A stretch of DNA of 58,012 nucleotides from NCBI GenBank assembly GCA_024638815.1, contig JAHEJM010000013.1, forward strand, positions 1 to 58,012. Direction: 5' to 3'. The DNA comes from Acidimicrobiales bacterium (GTDB lineage Bacteria; Actinomycetota; Acidimicrobiia; Acidimicrobiales; SZUA-35). The translations under genes and the position numbers were made by a program. Every line of letters starts with the position of its first letter. Position 1 is the first letter of the stretch. Of this stretch, positions 42,947 through 51,990 are shown one piece after another. A model generated the notes under the pieces. That model was not told the DNA's origin. It did not search any database and saw only the letters and a program-made list of their open reading frames with translations.

Positions 42947-43741
42947 GTGCGTGAAAACAGTCTGAAGACCAGATGGCGGGACGGCGAATCGGCGCTCGGT
43001 CTGTGGTTGGCCACTCCCGATCCGGCGGCGGCCGAGCCCCTCGGGCAGGTGGGCTATGACTACATCTGTCTCGACCTGCAGCACGGGCTCATCGGCTACG
43101 AGTCGGTGGTTCCGATCCTGCAGGCATTGTCCCGCTCCGACTCGATACCCCTGGCTCGGGCCCCATGGAACGAACCGGGAATCATCGGCAAGCTGCTGGA
43201 CGCCGGCGCCATGGGGGTGATCCTGCCCATGGTCAACGATCGGGACCAGGCGGTTCAGGCTGTCCGCTCCTGCCGATACCCGCCGGATGGCGCCCGTAGC
43301 TGGGGCCCGACCAGGGCCAACCCCGCTCTCGGTGGCGGTTACTATGACGATGCCAACACCCGGATCGCCTGCATCCCCATGATCGAGACCAGGGAGGCGG
43401 TCGAGCATCTGAACGACATCTTGTCGGTCGACGGTGTCGACGCCGTCTACGTCGGCCCGGCCGATCTGGCCGTGAGCTACGGCCTGCCGCCGGCCACCGA
43501 TCACCCCAACTCGCCGGTCTATCAGGAAGCCCTGGCCACCATCGTCGAACGGTGTCGAGCCCACGACGTGATCCCCGGCATCCACACAGTTCCCACCATG
43601 GTGCAGACCCGCCTCGACCAGGGGTTCCGCATGGTCACAGTGACCTCGAACCTGATCGCTCAGCTCGACGGCGCCCGCTCCTCGCTTGAAACGGCCCGAT
43701 CCACCGGATCGGACCCCGCCTCCGGGGGATCGATGTACTGA
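42947..43741 (+). CDS. HpcH/HpaI-family class II aldolase
   Basis: 264 aa. It has YICLDLQHGLIGYES (metal site region), PLARAPWNEPGIIGKLLDAG, GVILPMVNDRDQA, IPMIETREAVEHLN (Glu ligand) and VDAVYVGPADLAVSYG (Asp ligand), the hallmarks of 2-keto-3-deoxy-acid or HHED aldolases. It cleaves 2-keto-4-hydroxy acids to pyruvate and an aldehyde. The GTG at 42947 is six bases past TAGGTT (42935-42940), so the message is probably leaderless. Confidence 0.85.
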   Translation: MRENSLKTRWRDGESALGLWLATPDPAAAEPLGQVGYDYICLDLQHGLIGYESVVPILQALSRSDSIPLARAPWNEPGIIGKLLDAGAMGVILPMVNDRDQAVQAVRSCRYPPDGARSWGPTRANPALGGGYYDDANTRIACIPMIETREAVEHLNDILSVDGVDAVYVGPADLAVSYGLPPATDHPNSPVYQEALATIVERCRAHDVIPGIHTVPTMVQTRLDQGFRMVTVTSNLIAQLDGARSSLETARSTGSDPASGGSMY

Positions 43742-43788
43742 GTTCAGGCCAGGATCGGACGACATGGTCGGACGCCCGACGGTCGGGG

Positions 43789-44466
43789 TCAGGAGCCCGG
43801 CAAATCGGGGATGGCCCAGTCGATCGGCTGTCGTCCACCCTCGACCAGGGCGTCATTGATGGCCGAGAACGGCCGGGAGCCGAAAAACCCGCGGTGGGCC
43901 GAGAGTGGTGAGGGATGGGGCGACTCCACCACCACATGCCGGTCGAGATCGATCAGGGCCTTCTTCTTCCTGGCCGATGACCCCCACAGCACGAACACCA
44001 CCCGGTCCGGTTTGGCCGACACGGCCCGAATGACCTGATCGGTGAACGCCTCCCAACCCTTGCCGTGATGAGAGCCGGCCTTATGGGCACGAACGGTGAG
44101 AGTGGTGTTCAGCAACAGCACCCCCTGGCGGGCCCAATGCTCCAGCGAACCGTGGTTGGGTCGGGGAACGCCGAGATCGGATTCCAGCTCCCGGAAGATG
44201 TTGTCCAATGACGGCGGGACGGCCACCCCGGGCCGGACGGAAAAGCACAGCCCGTGGGCCTGGCCCGTACCGTGATAGGGATCCTGGCCCACGATGAGCA
44301 CCTTGACCGAGGCGTAGGGGGTCATGCGGAGGGCGGCGAAGACTTCGTCATGGGGCGGAAAGACCTGGTGGTTCGTTCGTTCCCGGTGGACGAACTGCTG
44401 AAGCTCCGACCAATACGGCTTGTCGAATTCCTGACGAAGAATGGGATTCCAGTCGGTCTTGGTCAC
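43789..44466 (-). CDS. ung: Uracil-DNA glycosylase
   Basis: 225 aa, family 1 UDG. The water-activating motif GQDPYHGTGQAHGLCFSV, LNTTLTVRAHKAGSHHGKGW and the C-terminal HPSPLSAHRGFFGSRPFSAIN (the intercalation loop with catalytic His) are intact. It removes uracil from DNA for base-excision repair. The GTG at 44466 (VTKTDWNPIL) is chosen; a longer start at 44643 would add atypical sequence. Confidence 0.95.
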   Translation of the reverse strand: MTKTDWNPILRQEFDKPYWSELQQFVHRERTNHQVFPPHDEVFAALRMTPYASVKVLIVGQDPYHGTGQAHGLCFSVRPGVAVPPSLDNIFRELESDLGVPRPNHGSLEHWARQGVLLLNTTLTVRAHKAGSHHGKGWEAFTDQVIRAVSAKPDRVVFVLWGSSARKKKALIDLDRHVVVESPHPSPLSAHRGFFGSRPFSAINDALVEGGRQPIDWAIPDLPGS

Positions 44467-44678
44467 GGGGTCAGGGTAGCGTCGCCGCCCTCCGCCCCCC
44501 GGCCGGATCCGACCTTCCGGCCGGGCTTGAGCCGACTTGCCACTCGACGCCGACCGGTCCCGCTCGAGGGGGTAAACGGTGGGCAAATGCCCGGTCCGGG
44601 GGCCACCACCTGCCACCGAAGCCGTTAACCTGGGCGAGTGCATTCGGCAAGGTCGGTTGGTTACCCGACGTCGGCTCA

Positions 44679-45974
44679 GTGGAGATGCTGCTGCTTGTGA
44701 TCGAGAAGCTCAATCCCGGTGGGGCGCGCCCCCTTTTGCTGGCGTTGATGCTGGTGCTTTTCGGCTGCTCCTCGGACCGTGATGGGCAGGCGGCCGATGC
44801 CGTGCTGGGCGAACCGGCCGCCGGTACCGGAGCAGTCGAGACCGAGGTGGCCGCCCCGATCGGCCCAACGGTCGAACTCGACGCCACCGTTGTCGACGCC
44901 GACGGTCAGATCGCCGACCTACTGGCCTCCATGACGGTGGAGCAGAAGATCGGACAGCTTCTGATGCCTGTCCTGTCGGGAACCAGCGCCTCGGTGGTGG
45001 ATGCCGACGCCGCCGCCTTGAACCAGGACGCCACCGGGCTCGAACAGCCGGCCGAGATCGTCGATCGATTCAATCTGGGTGGCGTGCTCTATCTGGAGCA
45101 GAACATCGAGTCGGCTGAGCAGCTCCGCCGCTTCACGGCCGATCTCCAGCAGTCGGCGCTGGCCTCGGACGGGCTGGGACTGTTGGTCGCCGTTGATCAG
45201 GAGGGTGGCCGGGTCAATCGGATCACCGACCAGGTCACCGTTTTTCCCTCGGCGCTCACCATGGCCGGTAACGTCGACGGCGTCAGGGAGGCCAGCTACA
45301 TCACCGGCCAGCAGCTGCAGCGCCAGGGCATCAATGTCGTGCTGGCGCCGGTGGCCGATGTGCTCGAACCGGACGAGCCCGGCTTCATCGGTGACCGCTC
45401 CTACGGCGATGACCCCAGGCTTGTGGCCGACATGGTCAAGGCCTCGATCGGCGGCTTGCAACGTTCGGGCGTGGCCGCTGCGGTCAAGCACTGGCCCGGT
45501 CACGGCGCCACCAGTACCGACAGCCATCGGTCGCTTCCCAACCTCGACGTCGATCGTGAACTGTGGGAGCGACGGGAGCGAGTGCCGTTCGATGCCGCGA
45601 TAGCCGAGGAAGTGGCCATCGTGGTCGTTGGCCATCTGGCCGTCCCCGGGTTGGATCAGTCCGGAGAACCGGCCACCGTATCGTCGGTCCTCATCGACCA
45701 GTTGCTGAGGGACGAACTGGGATTCGATGGTGTCGTCATGACCGATGCTCTGAACATGGGGGCCGTCGATCAATTCGACGCCGGTCGGATCGCCGTGGAC
45801 GCCGTGCTGGCGGGGGCCGACATCCTGCTCGTTCCCCCCGACCTGGCTGCCGCCTACGACGCCCTCAATCAGGCCGTGATCGACGGGGAGCTCACGGCTG
45901 ACACCCTGGATCGGGCCGTGGCCCGAGTCCTGACCCTCAAATACAAGCTGGGCCTGCTACCGGCAACCACCTGA
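44679..45974 (+). CDS. Glycoside hydrolase family 3 (NagZ-like) lipoprotein
   Basis: 431 aa. Lipoprotein signal ending in LVLFGC, then a 55-residue linker, then a GH3 barrel: MTVEQKIGQLLMPV, VAVDQEGGRVNRIT, HWPGHGATSTDSH (the NagZ-type KH...D/H catalytic loop) and VVMTDALNMGAV (nucleophile Asp). NagZ enzymes remove N-acetylglucosamine from muropeptides; the lipobox puts this one outside the membrane. GTG at 44679, ATG at 44685 or GTG at 44697 are all possible starts. Confidence 0.88.
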   Translation: MEMLLLVIEKLNPGGARPLLLALMLVLFGCSSDRDGQAADAVLGEPAAGTGAVETEVAAPIGPTVELDATVVDADGQIADLLASMTVEQKIGQLLMPVLSGTSASVVDADAAALNQDATGLEQPAEIVDRFNLGGVLYLEQNIESAEQLRRFTADLQQSALASDGLGLLVAVDQEGGRVNRITDQVTVFPSALTMAGNVDGVREASYITGQQLQRQGINVVLAPVADVLEPDEPGFIGDRSYGDDPRLVADMVKASIGGLQRSGVAAAVKHWPGHGATSTDSHRSLPNLDVDRELWERRERVPFDAAIAEEVAIVVVGHLAVPGLDQSGEPATVSSVLIDQLLRDELGFDGVVMTDALNMGAVDQFDAGRIAVDAVLAGADILLVPPDLAAAYDALNQAVIDGELTADTLDRAVARVLTLKYKLGLLPATT

Positions 45975-46089
45975 GCGGGAAGCACTGCCCTGCCGGCTCC
46001 CACGGTGTCAGTGGCAGCGGGCACCACGGCTGGAGCCGGGAGAGGCGCCTCGTCCTGGTTCCGGTGAAAGCGACGGGTTTCCGGCGGGT

Positions 46090-46590
46090 TCAGCCGACGC
46101 CGCCGCCGCCGTCGGTACCGTCGGGAATAGTGGTCGACAGCTCGGTCGCCGTGGTGGTGGTGGACAACGTCGTAGTGGTCGAACCGGTGGACGACGTCGT
46201 GGTCGATGGCTCGGTGGTCGTGGTGGTCGTGGTGGCGGCCGTTGTGGTGGTGGTGGCCTGGGTCGATGACGTGATGACCGATCCGGAGCCGGTGGTCGGG
46301 GCCGCCGGCACGATCAGATCGTCGTCGTCACCGGGAACGATCTTCCCTATGGGTTGGCTACGATCCCTGGAACCAATGGTGGGACCGGTCGCATGGGTCG
46401 GGGTGGTCGTTGTCGACAGGTCGTCGCCCGGCTGACCGGAGTCGGCCGGGCCTACCTGGCCGCCGGACTCCGCCGAGACCGCCTGCAACGCCAAGGGCGC
46501 AGCCGCAGCCACCGCGATGGCTGCCGACAGTGACAGCGCCAGCAGGAAGCGACCCCTGCCTGCAGGTTGGTCTTGACGTTGCACGTACAT
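46090..46590 (-). CDS. Secreted Thr-rich low-complexity protein
   Basis: 166 aa. An N-terminal signal or anchor helix (LLALSLSAAIAVAAAAPLAL) is followed by a soluble region that becomes nearly all Thr/Ser (about residues 105-150, with runs of four to seven Thr) and a Gly tail. On the plus strand this shows as GTGGTGGTC-type repeats. No family recognised; probably a secreted linker-like or surface protein. The ATG at 46590 is clear. Confidence 0.5.
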   Translation of the reverse strand: MYVQRQDQPAGRGRFLLALSLSAAIAVAAAAPLALQAVSAESGGQVGPADSGQPGDDLSTTTTPTHATGPTIGSRDRSQPIGKIVPGDDDDLIVPAAPTTGSGSVITSSTQATTTTTAATTTTTTTEPSTTTSSTGSTTTTLSTTTTATELSTTIPDGTDGGGGVG

Positions 46591-46840
46591 GCGAAAAATC
46601 CGTGTGGTCAGGTCCGGCGGACCACCTCAGTGATCGTTTCTAGCGGATTCCTTCAGGTGATATTCGGCTGCGGGATGAATCGCCCACAGGTGGACTTCCC
46701 CAGTTGATGGCTGTCCCTCGGGCCGGCCGGCGACGCTGTCCCCGAGGATCAACCAGCGGTGGTAAAGGGCGGTTACCCGTCATTCTAGGCCGATTCGGCC
46801 CGTGTCGGGCGAGATGTCGACAAGGTTGTCGCCGTGGTGT

Positions 46841-48040
46841 TCAGGCCGGTTCCGACAACCAGCTCAGATAGACGTCGGCGCAACGGTCCATTTCGTCGAT
46901 GTCGATCCATTCGATGGCCTTGTGAGCCTGATCGATGGAACCCGGACCGAATACCACGAGCTGGGTGTCGAGCCCGGTGTAGGCCAGGGCGTTGGTGCCA
47001 TAGGTGGCGACCGACGGCGTGCAGCCGGAGTGTCGGGTCAGCTCATGAACGATCTCGGAATCCGGAGACTGGTAGAAACCGGGCCATAGCACGCCATCGC
47101 TCTTCACCACCTCGACCTGGAGCGGCGCCGCAGCCTCCTCGACCAGGGCCTGCAGATCGTCGAACATGATCTCGGTGTCCTCACCCGGCGCCACCCGCCG
47201 CCCGGCGAAAACGACGCACCGATCGGGGATGATGTTGCGGGCCGTACCGCCCGAGATTTCGGTGACCGACAGGGTCCCGGTACCGACCTTGGTGGCCGGT
47301 GGAGCGGAGATCAGCCGTTCGTTCTCCCGCTCCAGAGCGGCGATGACCCGCCCGGCGGCATTGATGGCGTTGGCCCCCAACTCCGGTTTGGACGAGTGGG
47401 CGGCCTGTCCCCGAATGTCGATCTCGAGACCGAGCACCCCCTTGTGGCCGTGAACCGGGGCGCACAGCGTCGGCTCGGCCACCACCACCTGGTCCGGGAC
47501 CCGGTCGAGAGTGGTCAGCCACCGTTCGAACGCCTGGGCACCGGGGAAGCCTCCGGTCTCCTCACCCACGGTTCCCACCAGCAGCATCGTGGGTCGAAGC
47601 CCCCGCTTCAGATCGGTGAGGCTCTCCAGCATTTCGATGACCACGGCCAGTGTGGCCTTGGTGTCGACGCTGCCCCTTCCATAGACACGACCGTCGGCCT
47701 GGCGACCGTCGAATGGGTCGTCGGTCATGTGCTCGATCCCAACCGTGTCGAGATGTACGTCGATGACGACCGTGCGGTCGGTGGACCCGTCGAACCGGCA
47801 GTACACATTCGGTCGACCCGGAGCCGCTTCGTCCAGGGTCACCTCGGCGCCCAGACCTCGGCAGTGCTCGGCCACCAGATGGGCCAGATCGGCCTCGCCT
47901 CCCGGCCCGGACCGGGGACCGGCCTGGAGTGGGTTGACGCTGTTGACGGCAACCATCTCCGACAGCAGGTCGGCACGACGCTGACGTCGCCCGGCGCCGT
48001 CGAGCCGAAGCGGGTCGGATCCGGACACAGACGAGACCAT
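46841..48040 (-). CDS. M20-family metallopeptidase/deacetylase
   Basis: 399 aa. Zinc ligands are visible in VVIDVHLDTVG (His), GRGSVDTKATLAV (Asp) and the general base in LVGTVGEETGGFPG (Glu-Glu); the dimerisation domain begins at HGHKGVLGLEIDIRGQAAHSSKP. ArgE/DapE/acetylornithine-deacetylase-like. The exact substrate (N-acyl amino acid or dipeptide) is not readable. The ATG at 48040 is used. Confidence 0.88.
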   Translation of the reverse strand: MVSSVSGSDPLRLDGAGRRQRRADLLSEMVAVNSVNPLQAGPRSGPGGEADLAHLVAEHCRGLGAEVTLDEAAPGRPNVYCRFDGSTDRTVVIDVHLDTVGIEHMTDDPFDGRQADGRVYGRGSVDTKATLAVVIEMLESLTDLKRGLRPTMLLVGTVGEETGGFPGAQAFERWLTTLDRVPDQVVVAEPTLCAPVHGHKGVLGLEIDIRGQAAHSSKPELGANAINAAGRVIAALERENERLISAPPATKVGTGTLSVTEISGGTARNIIPDRCVVFAGRRVAPGEDTEIMFDDLQALVEEAAAPLQVEVVKSDGVLWPGFYQSPDSEIVHELTRHSGCTPSVATYGTNALAYTGLDTQLVVFGPGSIDQAHKAIEWIDIDEMDRCADVYLSWLSEPA

Positions 48041-48129
48041 GTCCCAACAGTAGTGGCCGATCGGGAAAATGTTCGCAACCGCCCGGCGTCGGGTGGAAGC
48101 CCCCGGCCGATTGGCCCATACTGCAGCCC

Positions 48130-48822
48130 GTGGATGGATTGTCGGGAGATTCGGCAGGGCCGGTGACGCCGACGCCCGTGCTGCCGCCTGGTCTGGTGGT
48201 CGACGACGGATCCGAGCCCCTTCCGTCATCGCACCCGTCGCCCGCGGTCGGCTTGCCCATGGACAAGGCGTGGTGGCGGCGACGGGCCAGAGTTCGCCGG
48301 TCGGCCGTCCCGGTCGATCACGAGGCGTTCTGTCGGACGCTGGCCCGGTTCGTCGAATCGGTTGTCGACCGGGAAACGCGAGTCGTGGTCTACCTGGCCA
48401 TGGGTGACGAGGTCGACCTCGGTCCGGTTGTCGCCGCATCCCATGCTCCCACTGCCCGTTTCGCCGTCACCCGGACACCGGCCGAGGGCTTCGAGCTCAC
48501 GGTGCATCCCTGGGGCTGTGAGATGGAGGAGCATCCCTACGGCTACGCCCAGCCGGTGGCTCACGCCCCCCGAATCGAGATGGGCGAGATCGGGGCATTT
48601 CTGGTACCCGGATTGGCCTTTGACCGACACGGCACCCGGCTCGGTCGGGGCAAGGGATACTACGACCGCCTCCTGGCCCGGGCGCCTCATGCTCTGAAAG
48701 TGGCCATCACCGGCGATTATCTGGTCGACCAGCTACCGTTCGACGACTATGACGTCGTCATGACCCATCTGGCCTTCAGCACCGGTGTGGTCTCGGTGCC
48801 GATGGCAACACCGAGACGGTAG
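48130..48822 (+). CDS. 5-formyltetrahydrofolate cyclo-ligase family protein
   Basis: 230 aa. Core motifs are MDKAWWRRRARVRRSAV, RVVVYLAMGDEVDLGPVV, the loop FLVPGLAFDRHGTRLGRGKGYYDRLL and VDQLPFDDYDVVMTHLAFST, matching the methenyl-THF synthetase family (ATP-dependent conversion of 5-formyl-THF). An N-terminal extension of about 43 residues precedes the domain, so GTG at 48130 may be early; the ATG at 48259 is an alternative. Its stop lies 11 bases from the convergent peroxiredoxin stop. Confidence 0.85.
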   Translation: MDGLSGDSAGPVTPTPVLPPGLVVDDGSEPLPSSHPSPAVGLPMDKAWWRRRARVRRSAVPVDHEAFCRTLARFVESVVDRETRVVVYLAMGDEVDLGPVVAASHAPTARFAVTRTPAEGFELTVHPWGCEMEEHPYGYAQPVAHAPRIEMGEIGAFLVPGLAFDRHGTRLGRGKGYYDRLLARAPHALKVAITGDYLVDQLPFDDYDVVMTHLAFSTGVVSVPMATPRR

Positions 48823-48833
48823 GCGGGAGTCGA

Positions 48834-49295
48834 TCAGCGCTGGGCGGCGGCCAGGTCGGCCAGGACAACCGCAGCGTGGCCGCCGGGGTCGGACACCTCG
48901 TAGTTCGTGACGATCTCGCCCTCGGGGTCGATCAGGTAGCTGATACGCAGGGGAAAGTCGGCGAACTTGTCGTCGGGGTCCCGGATGGCGTGGTAGAGCC
49001 GTCCGACCTCTCCGGAAGGGTCCGACAGGAGCGGGAACGGGAAGTCGTGTGCGTCTTTGAATGCCCGGTTGTCATCCGGTGTGTCGAACGAGATCCCCAG
49101 GATGTCACAACCGGCATCGGTGAACTGCTGGGCCTGGTCACGCAGGCCCTGACCCTGGAGGGTTCAACCCGGTGTGCCGGCTTTGGGGTACCACCACAGC
49201 AGAACCCAATGGCCGCGATGGGACGACAGCGTTACCGGGTTGCCGTCCTGATCGTCGACGGTGAAGTCCGGAGCCTCGGTTCCTACTTCGAGCAT
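48834..49295 (-). CDS. Selenocysteine-containing peroxiredoxin, Bcp type (in-frame TGA = Sec44)
   Basis: From the ATG at 49295 the frame reads VGTEAPDFTVDDQDGNPVTL, LLWWYPKAGTPG, then TGA (49166-49164), then TLQGQGLRDQAQQFTDAG and a normal peroxiredoxin C-terminus to the stop at 48834 (ILGISFDTPDDNRAF, FPLLSDPSGEVGRLY, FPLRISYLIDPEG). The TGA replaces the peroxidatic Cys of the family's TPGCT motif, so the product is a 153-aa selenoprotein. There is no Cys at the usual +5 resolving position; a Cys at 63 remains. The start lies 7 bases past the cbiO stop, so it is the last gene of a nickel/cobalt transporter operon. It would reduce hydroperoxides. Confidence 0.92.
49130..49149 (-). promoter_or_regulatory. 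Candidate bacterial SECIS hairpin in the peroxiredoxin gene
   Basis: On the minus strand, 14 bases after the TGA, GGGCCTG pairs perfectly with CAGGCCC around the loop CGTGAC. The distance and the short GU-containing loop are close to known bacterial SECIS elements. A smaller ACCCT/AGGGT hairpin lies between. Confidence 0.72.
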
Positions 49296-49302
49296 GTGCG
49301 GA

Positions 49303-50178
49303 TCACTCTCCTTGTCGAGCGGCTCGTTCGGCCGAAAGTGGAGGCTCCCGATCGTAGTGGCCCGGATCAGGGTGCGACACAGGTTGTTGTCCGAGACGGG
49401 TCCCGGTGGCCGTGGACGGTTCCCCGAGGCCGGGGGCCAGATCGTGGTGTTCGAGCAGCTCGCCGTTCGATAGCAGCGTCTCGGTGGCCATGTCGGCCAC
49501 AATGCGTCCGTCTTCCATCACCACCGAGCGTGGGCACAGGGCGGCGGCCAGGGCCAGGTCGTGGGTGATGATCAGCCGGGTCTGGGCCAGCGGCCGCAGC
49601 AGCTCGACCAGCTGACGGCGTCCTCCGGGGTCGAGTCCGGCCGACGGTTCGTCCAACACCAGCAGGTCGGGATCCATGGCCAACGAGGTGGCGAGGGCAA
49701 CCCGACGTTTCTCCCCCGTACTCAGCCGATGGGGGGGTCGATCGATCAGATGAGCCGCTCCCACCGCAGCCAGGACCCCTTTCACCCGGTCGGCCACATC
49801 GTTGCGGCCAAGGCCGAGATTGCGGGGTCCGAAGGCCACGTCCTCTCGAACGGTCGGCATGAACAGTTGATCGTCGGGATTGGCGAAGACGACCTGGAGC
49901 CGGCGGCGGAGCTCGGCCAGGTTGGAGCCGTCGGCCACGTCGAGGCCCACAACCCTGAGCCGATCGGGAAGCGGAGTCAGCAGGCCGTTCAGGTGCAGCG
50001 CCAGTGTGGTCTTTCCGGCACCGTTTCCACCCAGCAGGGCCACGCTCTCGCCGTGGTGCACCGTCATGGAGACGCCAAGCAACGCCGTCGTCCCGTCCGG
50101 GTAGCGGAAGTCGAGATCCCGAATCTCGATGGCCGGCTCGTCCGACGTGAGCCGGCCCGGCCCGCTGCGGCGATTCAT
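49303..50178 (-). CDS. cbiO: Cobalt/nickel ECF transporter ATPase CbiO
   Basis: 291 aa. Walker A ALLGGNGAGKTTLALHL, the Q loop VVFANPDDQLF typical of CbiO, signature LSTGEKRRVALA, Walker B LLVLDEPSAGLDP and the switch His in LIITHDLALA. A 50-residue tail after the ATPase domain is not conserved. The ATG at 50178 overlaps the cbiQ stop as ATGA. Confidence 0.93.
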   Translation of the reverse strand: MNRRSGPGRLTSDEPAIEIRDLDFRYPDGTTALLGVSMTVHHGESVALLGGNGAGKTTLALHLNGLLTPLPDRLRVVGLDVADGSNLAELRRRLQVVFANPDDQLFMPTVREDVAFGPRNLGLGRNDVADRVKGVLAAVGAAHLIDRPPHRLSTGEKRRVALATSLAMDPDLLVLDEPSAGLDPGGRRQLVELLRPLAQTRLIITHDLALAAALCPRSVVMEDGRIVADMATETLLSNGELLEHHDLAPGLGEPSTATGTRLGQQPVSHPDPGHYDREPPLSAERAARQGE

Positions 50179-50948
50179 CGCAGGTGACCCAGGGCGGCAA
50201 CGGCCCAACTGCAGCCGATGGCCATGATCACCGGCAGCCACTGCATCAGCGCGGTGCGTCGGTCGGCGGCTCGGAGGGAGTCGGCCGACGCCGTCGGCAG
50301 GGTGCCGTCGAAACCCCGGCTGACCATGGCGCCGTGAACCCGCTCGCCGCGCTCGTAGCTGCGTACGAACAGTGTTCCGGCCGCCGCTGCCACCGGACCG
50401 TACTCCCAGAACCAGCGGGGCTCGACACCACGAGCGGCCATGGACCGTCGGGCCCGGTCGAACTCGGTGTTCACCACATGCACATAGCGCAGCATCATCA
50501 TGGCGATGGTGAGGAGCGCCGGGGGGACACGAAGGCGTCCGGCCGCCCCCGCCAGCTGGGGGACGGTGGTGGTCGAGATCAGAATCGTGGCTGCGGCGAC
50601 GCCCAGTGCAACCCGGCACACAAGGGTCCATGCCGCCTCGATCCCGGAGGACGAGAGCTGGACGCCGGCCACTGAGGGACCGGGACCCTCGGCCACGACC
50701 GGGAGTACGGCGGCCACGAGCACAACCGGCGTCGCCACCGGCAATCGGCGGACCAGTGATCCGACGTCGACGCCGGTGGCCCGGGCGACGATGACGGTGA
50801 TGACGGCGAGGCCGCCGAAGCCGGGCCAGTAGCCGGCCGGCACACCGGCTATGGCCAGGGCGAAGCCGATCAGGGTGATCAGGCGCCCCACCGGCGGAAC
50901 CAACCCGGCCTGCGTGGTCGGTGCCTCGTCGGCTGCTGCCACGATCAC
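50175..50948 (-). CDS. cbiQ: Cobalt/nickel ECF transporter T subunit CbiQ
   Basis: 257 aa, about five to six helices. The two short coupling helices are recognisable as RARRSMAARGV and RSYERGERVHGAMVSRGFDG (the Ala-Arg-Gly motifs of EcfT). It links the substrate-binding CbiM to the CbiO ATPase. The GTG at 50948 lies seven bases past the cbiM stop. Confidence 0.9.
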   Translation of the reverse strand: MIVAAADEAPTTQAGLVPPVGRLITLIGFALAIAGVPAGYWPGFGGLAVITVIVARATGVDVGSLVRRLPVATPVVLVAAVLPVVAEGPGPSVAGVQLSSSGIEAAWTLVCRVALGVAAATILISTTTVPQLAGAAGRLRVPPALLTIAMMMLRYVHVVNTEFDRARRSMAARGVEPRWFWEYGPVAAAAGTLFVRSYERGERVHGAMVSRGFDGTLPTASADSLRAADRRTALMQWLPVIMAIGCSWAVAALGHLR

Positions 50949-50955
50949 GGAGCCT

Positions 50956-51960
50956 TCACCGGGTGCTCACGAGGCGACGGGTGGGGGAGGGGCTCGATTC
51001 GGCCGTTGACCGCAAGGCGGCGGTCAAACCGAGGCCGACGATGACGGTGACGAGGACCCCGGCTCCTCCCGCCACGGCCAGGCTCAGGGTCGGGTTGCCG
51101 ATGCCCGAGACGGCGTAATCGGCCAACGGAAGGTCGTCGTACCACGCCGCACCGGCCTCGATACCGTTGGCGAGGGCGGCTCGTTCCAGCCCGTCGGGAT
51201 CGGTGGCGGCGAACTGGCTGACGACGGCGGCCAGGGCCATGGCCACCACCAACCCGACCGCCACGACCGGGGCGATCGGTTTCGTCGGTCGGCCGCTGTC
51301 GGCACCGGCCGATCCGTCGGCCGCGGCCCGGGGAACAAGATCAGGGCGGGAAGCCAGGATGGAACCGACGACGGCTGCGGTGATGGCTCCTTCGGCCACG
51401 GCGATCGGGATATGGATGCCGACCACAGAGGCGAACACGGTGTCGAACGGGATCGGAGCCGACGCCCCGAAGAGCCACTCCAGGCTGAAGGCCACGGCCG
51501 AGGCCAGGACCGAGACGGTGCCGGCCACTCCGGCGGCGGCGGCGTGACTGGTTCGTGACCTCGGCAGCACGGCCAAGGCCAGCCGGTAGGCGCCGTAGCC
51601 ACCGAGGCTGGTGACAATGGCCATGTTGAGCACGTTGTAGCCGAGCGCGGTGATCCCGCCGTCGGCGAACAGCAGCGCCTGGACCACCACGATGGTGGTC
51701 AGCACCAGGGTGCCGAGGGATGGGCCGAGGAGCACGGCGGCCAGTGCGCCGCCGACGAGATGCCCCGTCGTGCCGGCCGCCACCGGGAAGTTGACCATCT
51801 GAGCGGCGAAGAGGAAGGCGGCGGAGGCGCCGGCCAGTGGGATCTGGCGTTCGCTCAGGTTCTTCTGTCCCGTCCTCAGGACGATCCCAATGGTGGTGGC
51901 GCTGATGGCGCCGGTGGCCACGGCGGTTCCGGCGGTGAGAAATCCATCGGGTGCATGCAT
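50956..51960 (-). CDS. cbiM: Cobalt/nickel ECF transporter substrate subunit CbiM (CbiMN-like fusion)
   Basis: 334 aa. It starts MHAPDGFL, the family's N-terminal metal-binding loop (Met-His). The CbiM core has AAQMVNFPVAAGTTGHLVGGALAA and ADGGITALGYNVLNMA, then a linker and a C-terminal two-helix CbiN/NikN-like part (SQFAATDPDGLERAALANG). Ni2+ or Co2+ is bound; the Nur-like operator upstream argues for nickel. The message appears leaderless (-10 at 51968-51973). Confidence 0.9.
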   Translation of the reverse strand: MHAPDGFLTAGTAVATGAISATTIGIVLRTGQKNLSERQIPLAGASAAFLFAAQMVNFPVAAGTTGHLVGGALAAVLLGPSLGTLVLTTIVVVQALLFADGGITALGYNVLNMAIVTSLGGYGAYRLALAVLPRSRTSHAAAAGVAGTVSVLASAVAFSLEWLFGASAPIPFDTVFASVVGIHIPIAVAEGAITAAVVGSILASRPDLVPRAAADGSAGADSGRPTKPIAPVVAVGLVVAMALAAVVSQFAATDPDGLERAALANGIEAGAAWYDDLPLADYAVSGIGNPTLSLAVAGGAGVLVTVIVGLGLTAALRSTAESSPSPTRRLVSTR

Positions 51961-51967
51961 GGAGCGA

Positions 51968-51973
51968 ACTCTA
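51968..51973 (-). promoter_or_regulatory. -10 element of the cbiMQO-peroxiredoxin promoter
   Basis: On the minus strand TAGAGT lies seven bases before the cbiM ATG (51960), so transcription would start at about the start codon. TTCGCA about 18 bases upstream serves as -35 and lies inside the palindrome. Confidence 0.5.
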
Positions 51974-51990
51974 ACCGGGCGACCTGTTTC

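Noticed and set aside
46130..46260. GTGGTGGTC low-complexity DNA as a regulatory repeat
   Set aside because: It is the complement of Thr codons in the secreted Thr-rich protein.
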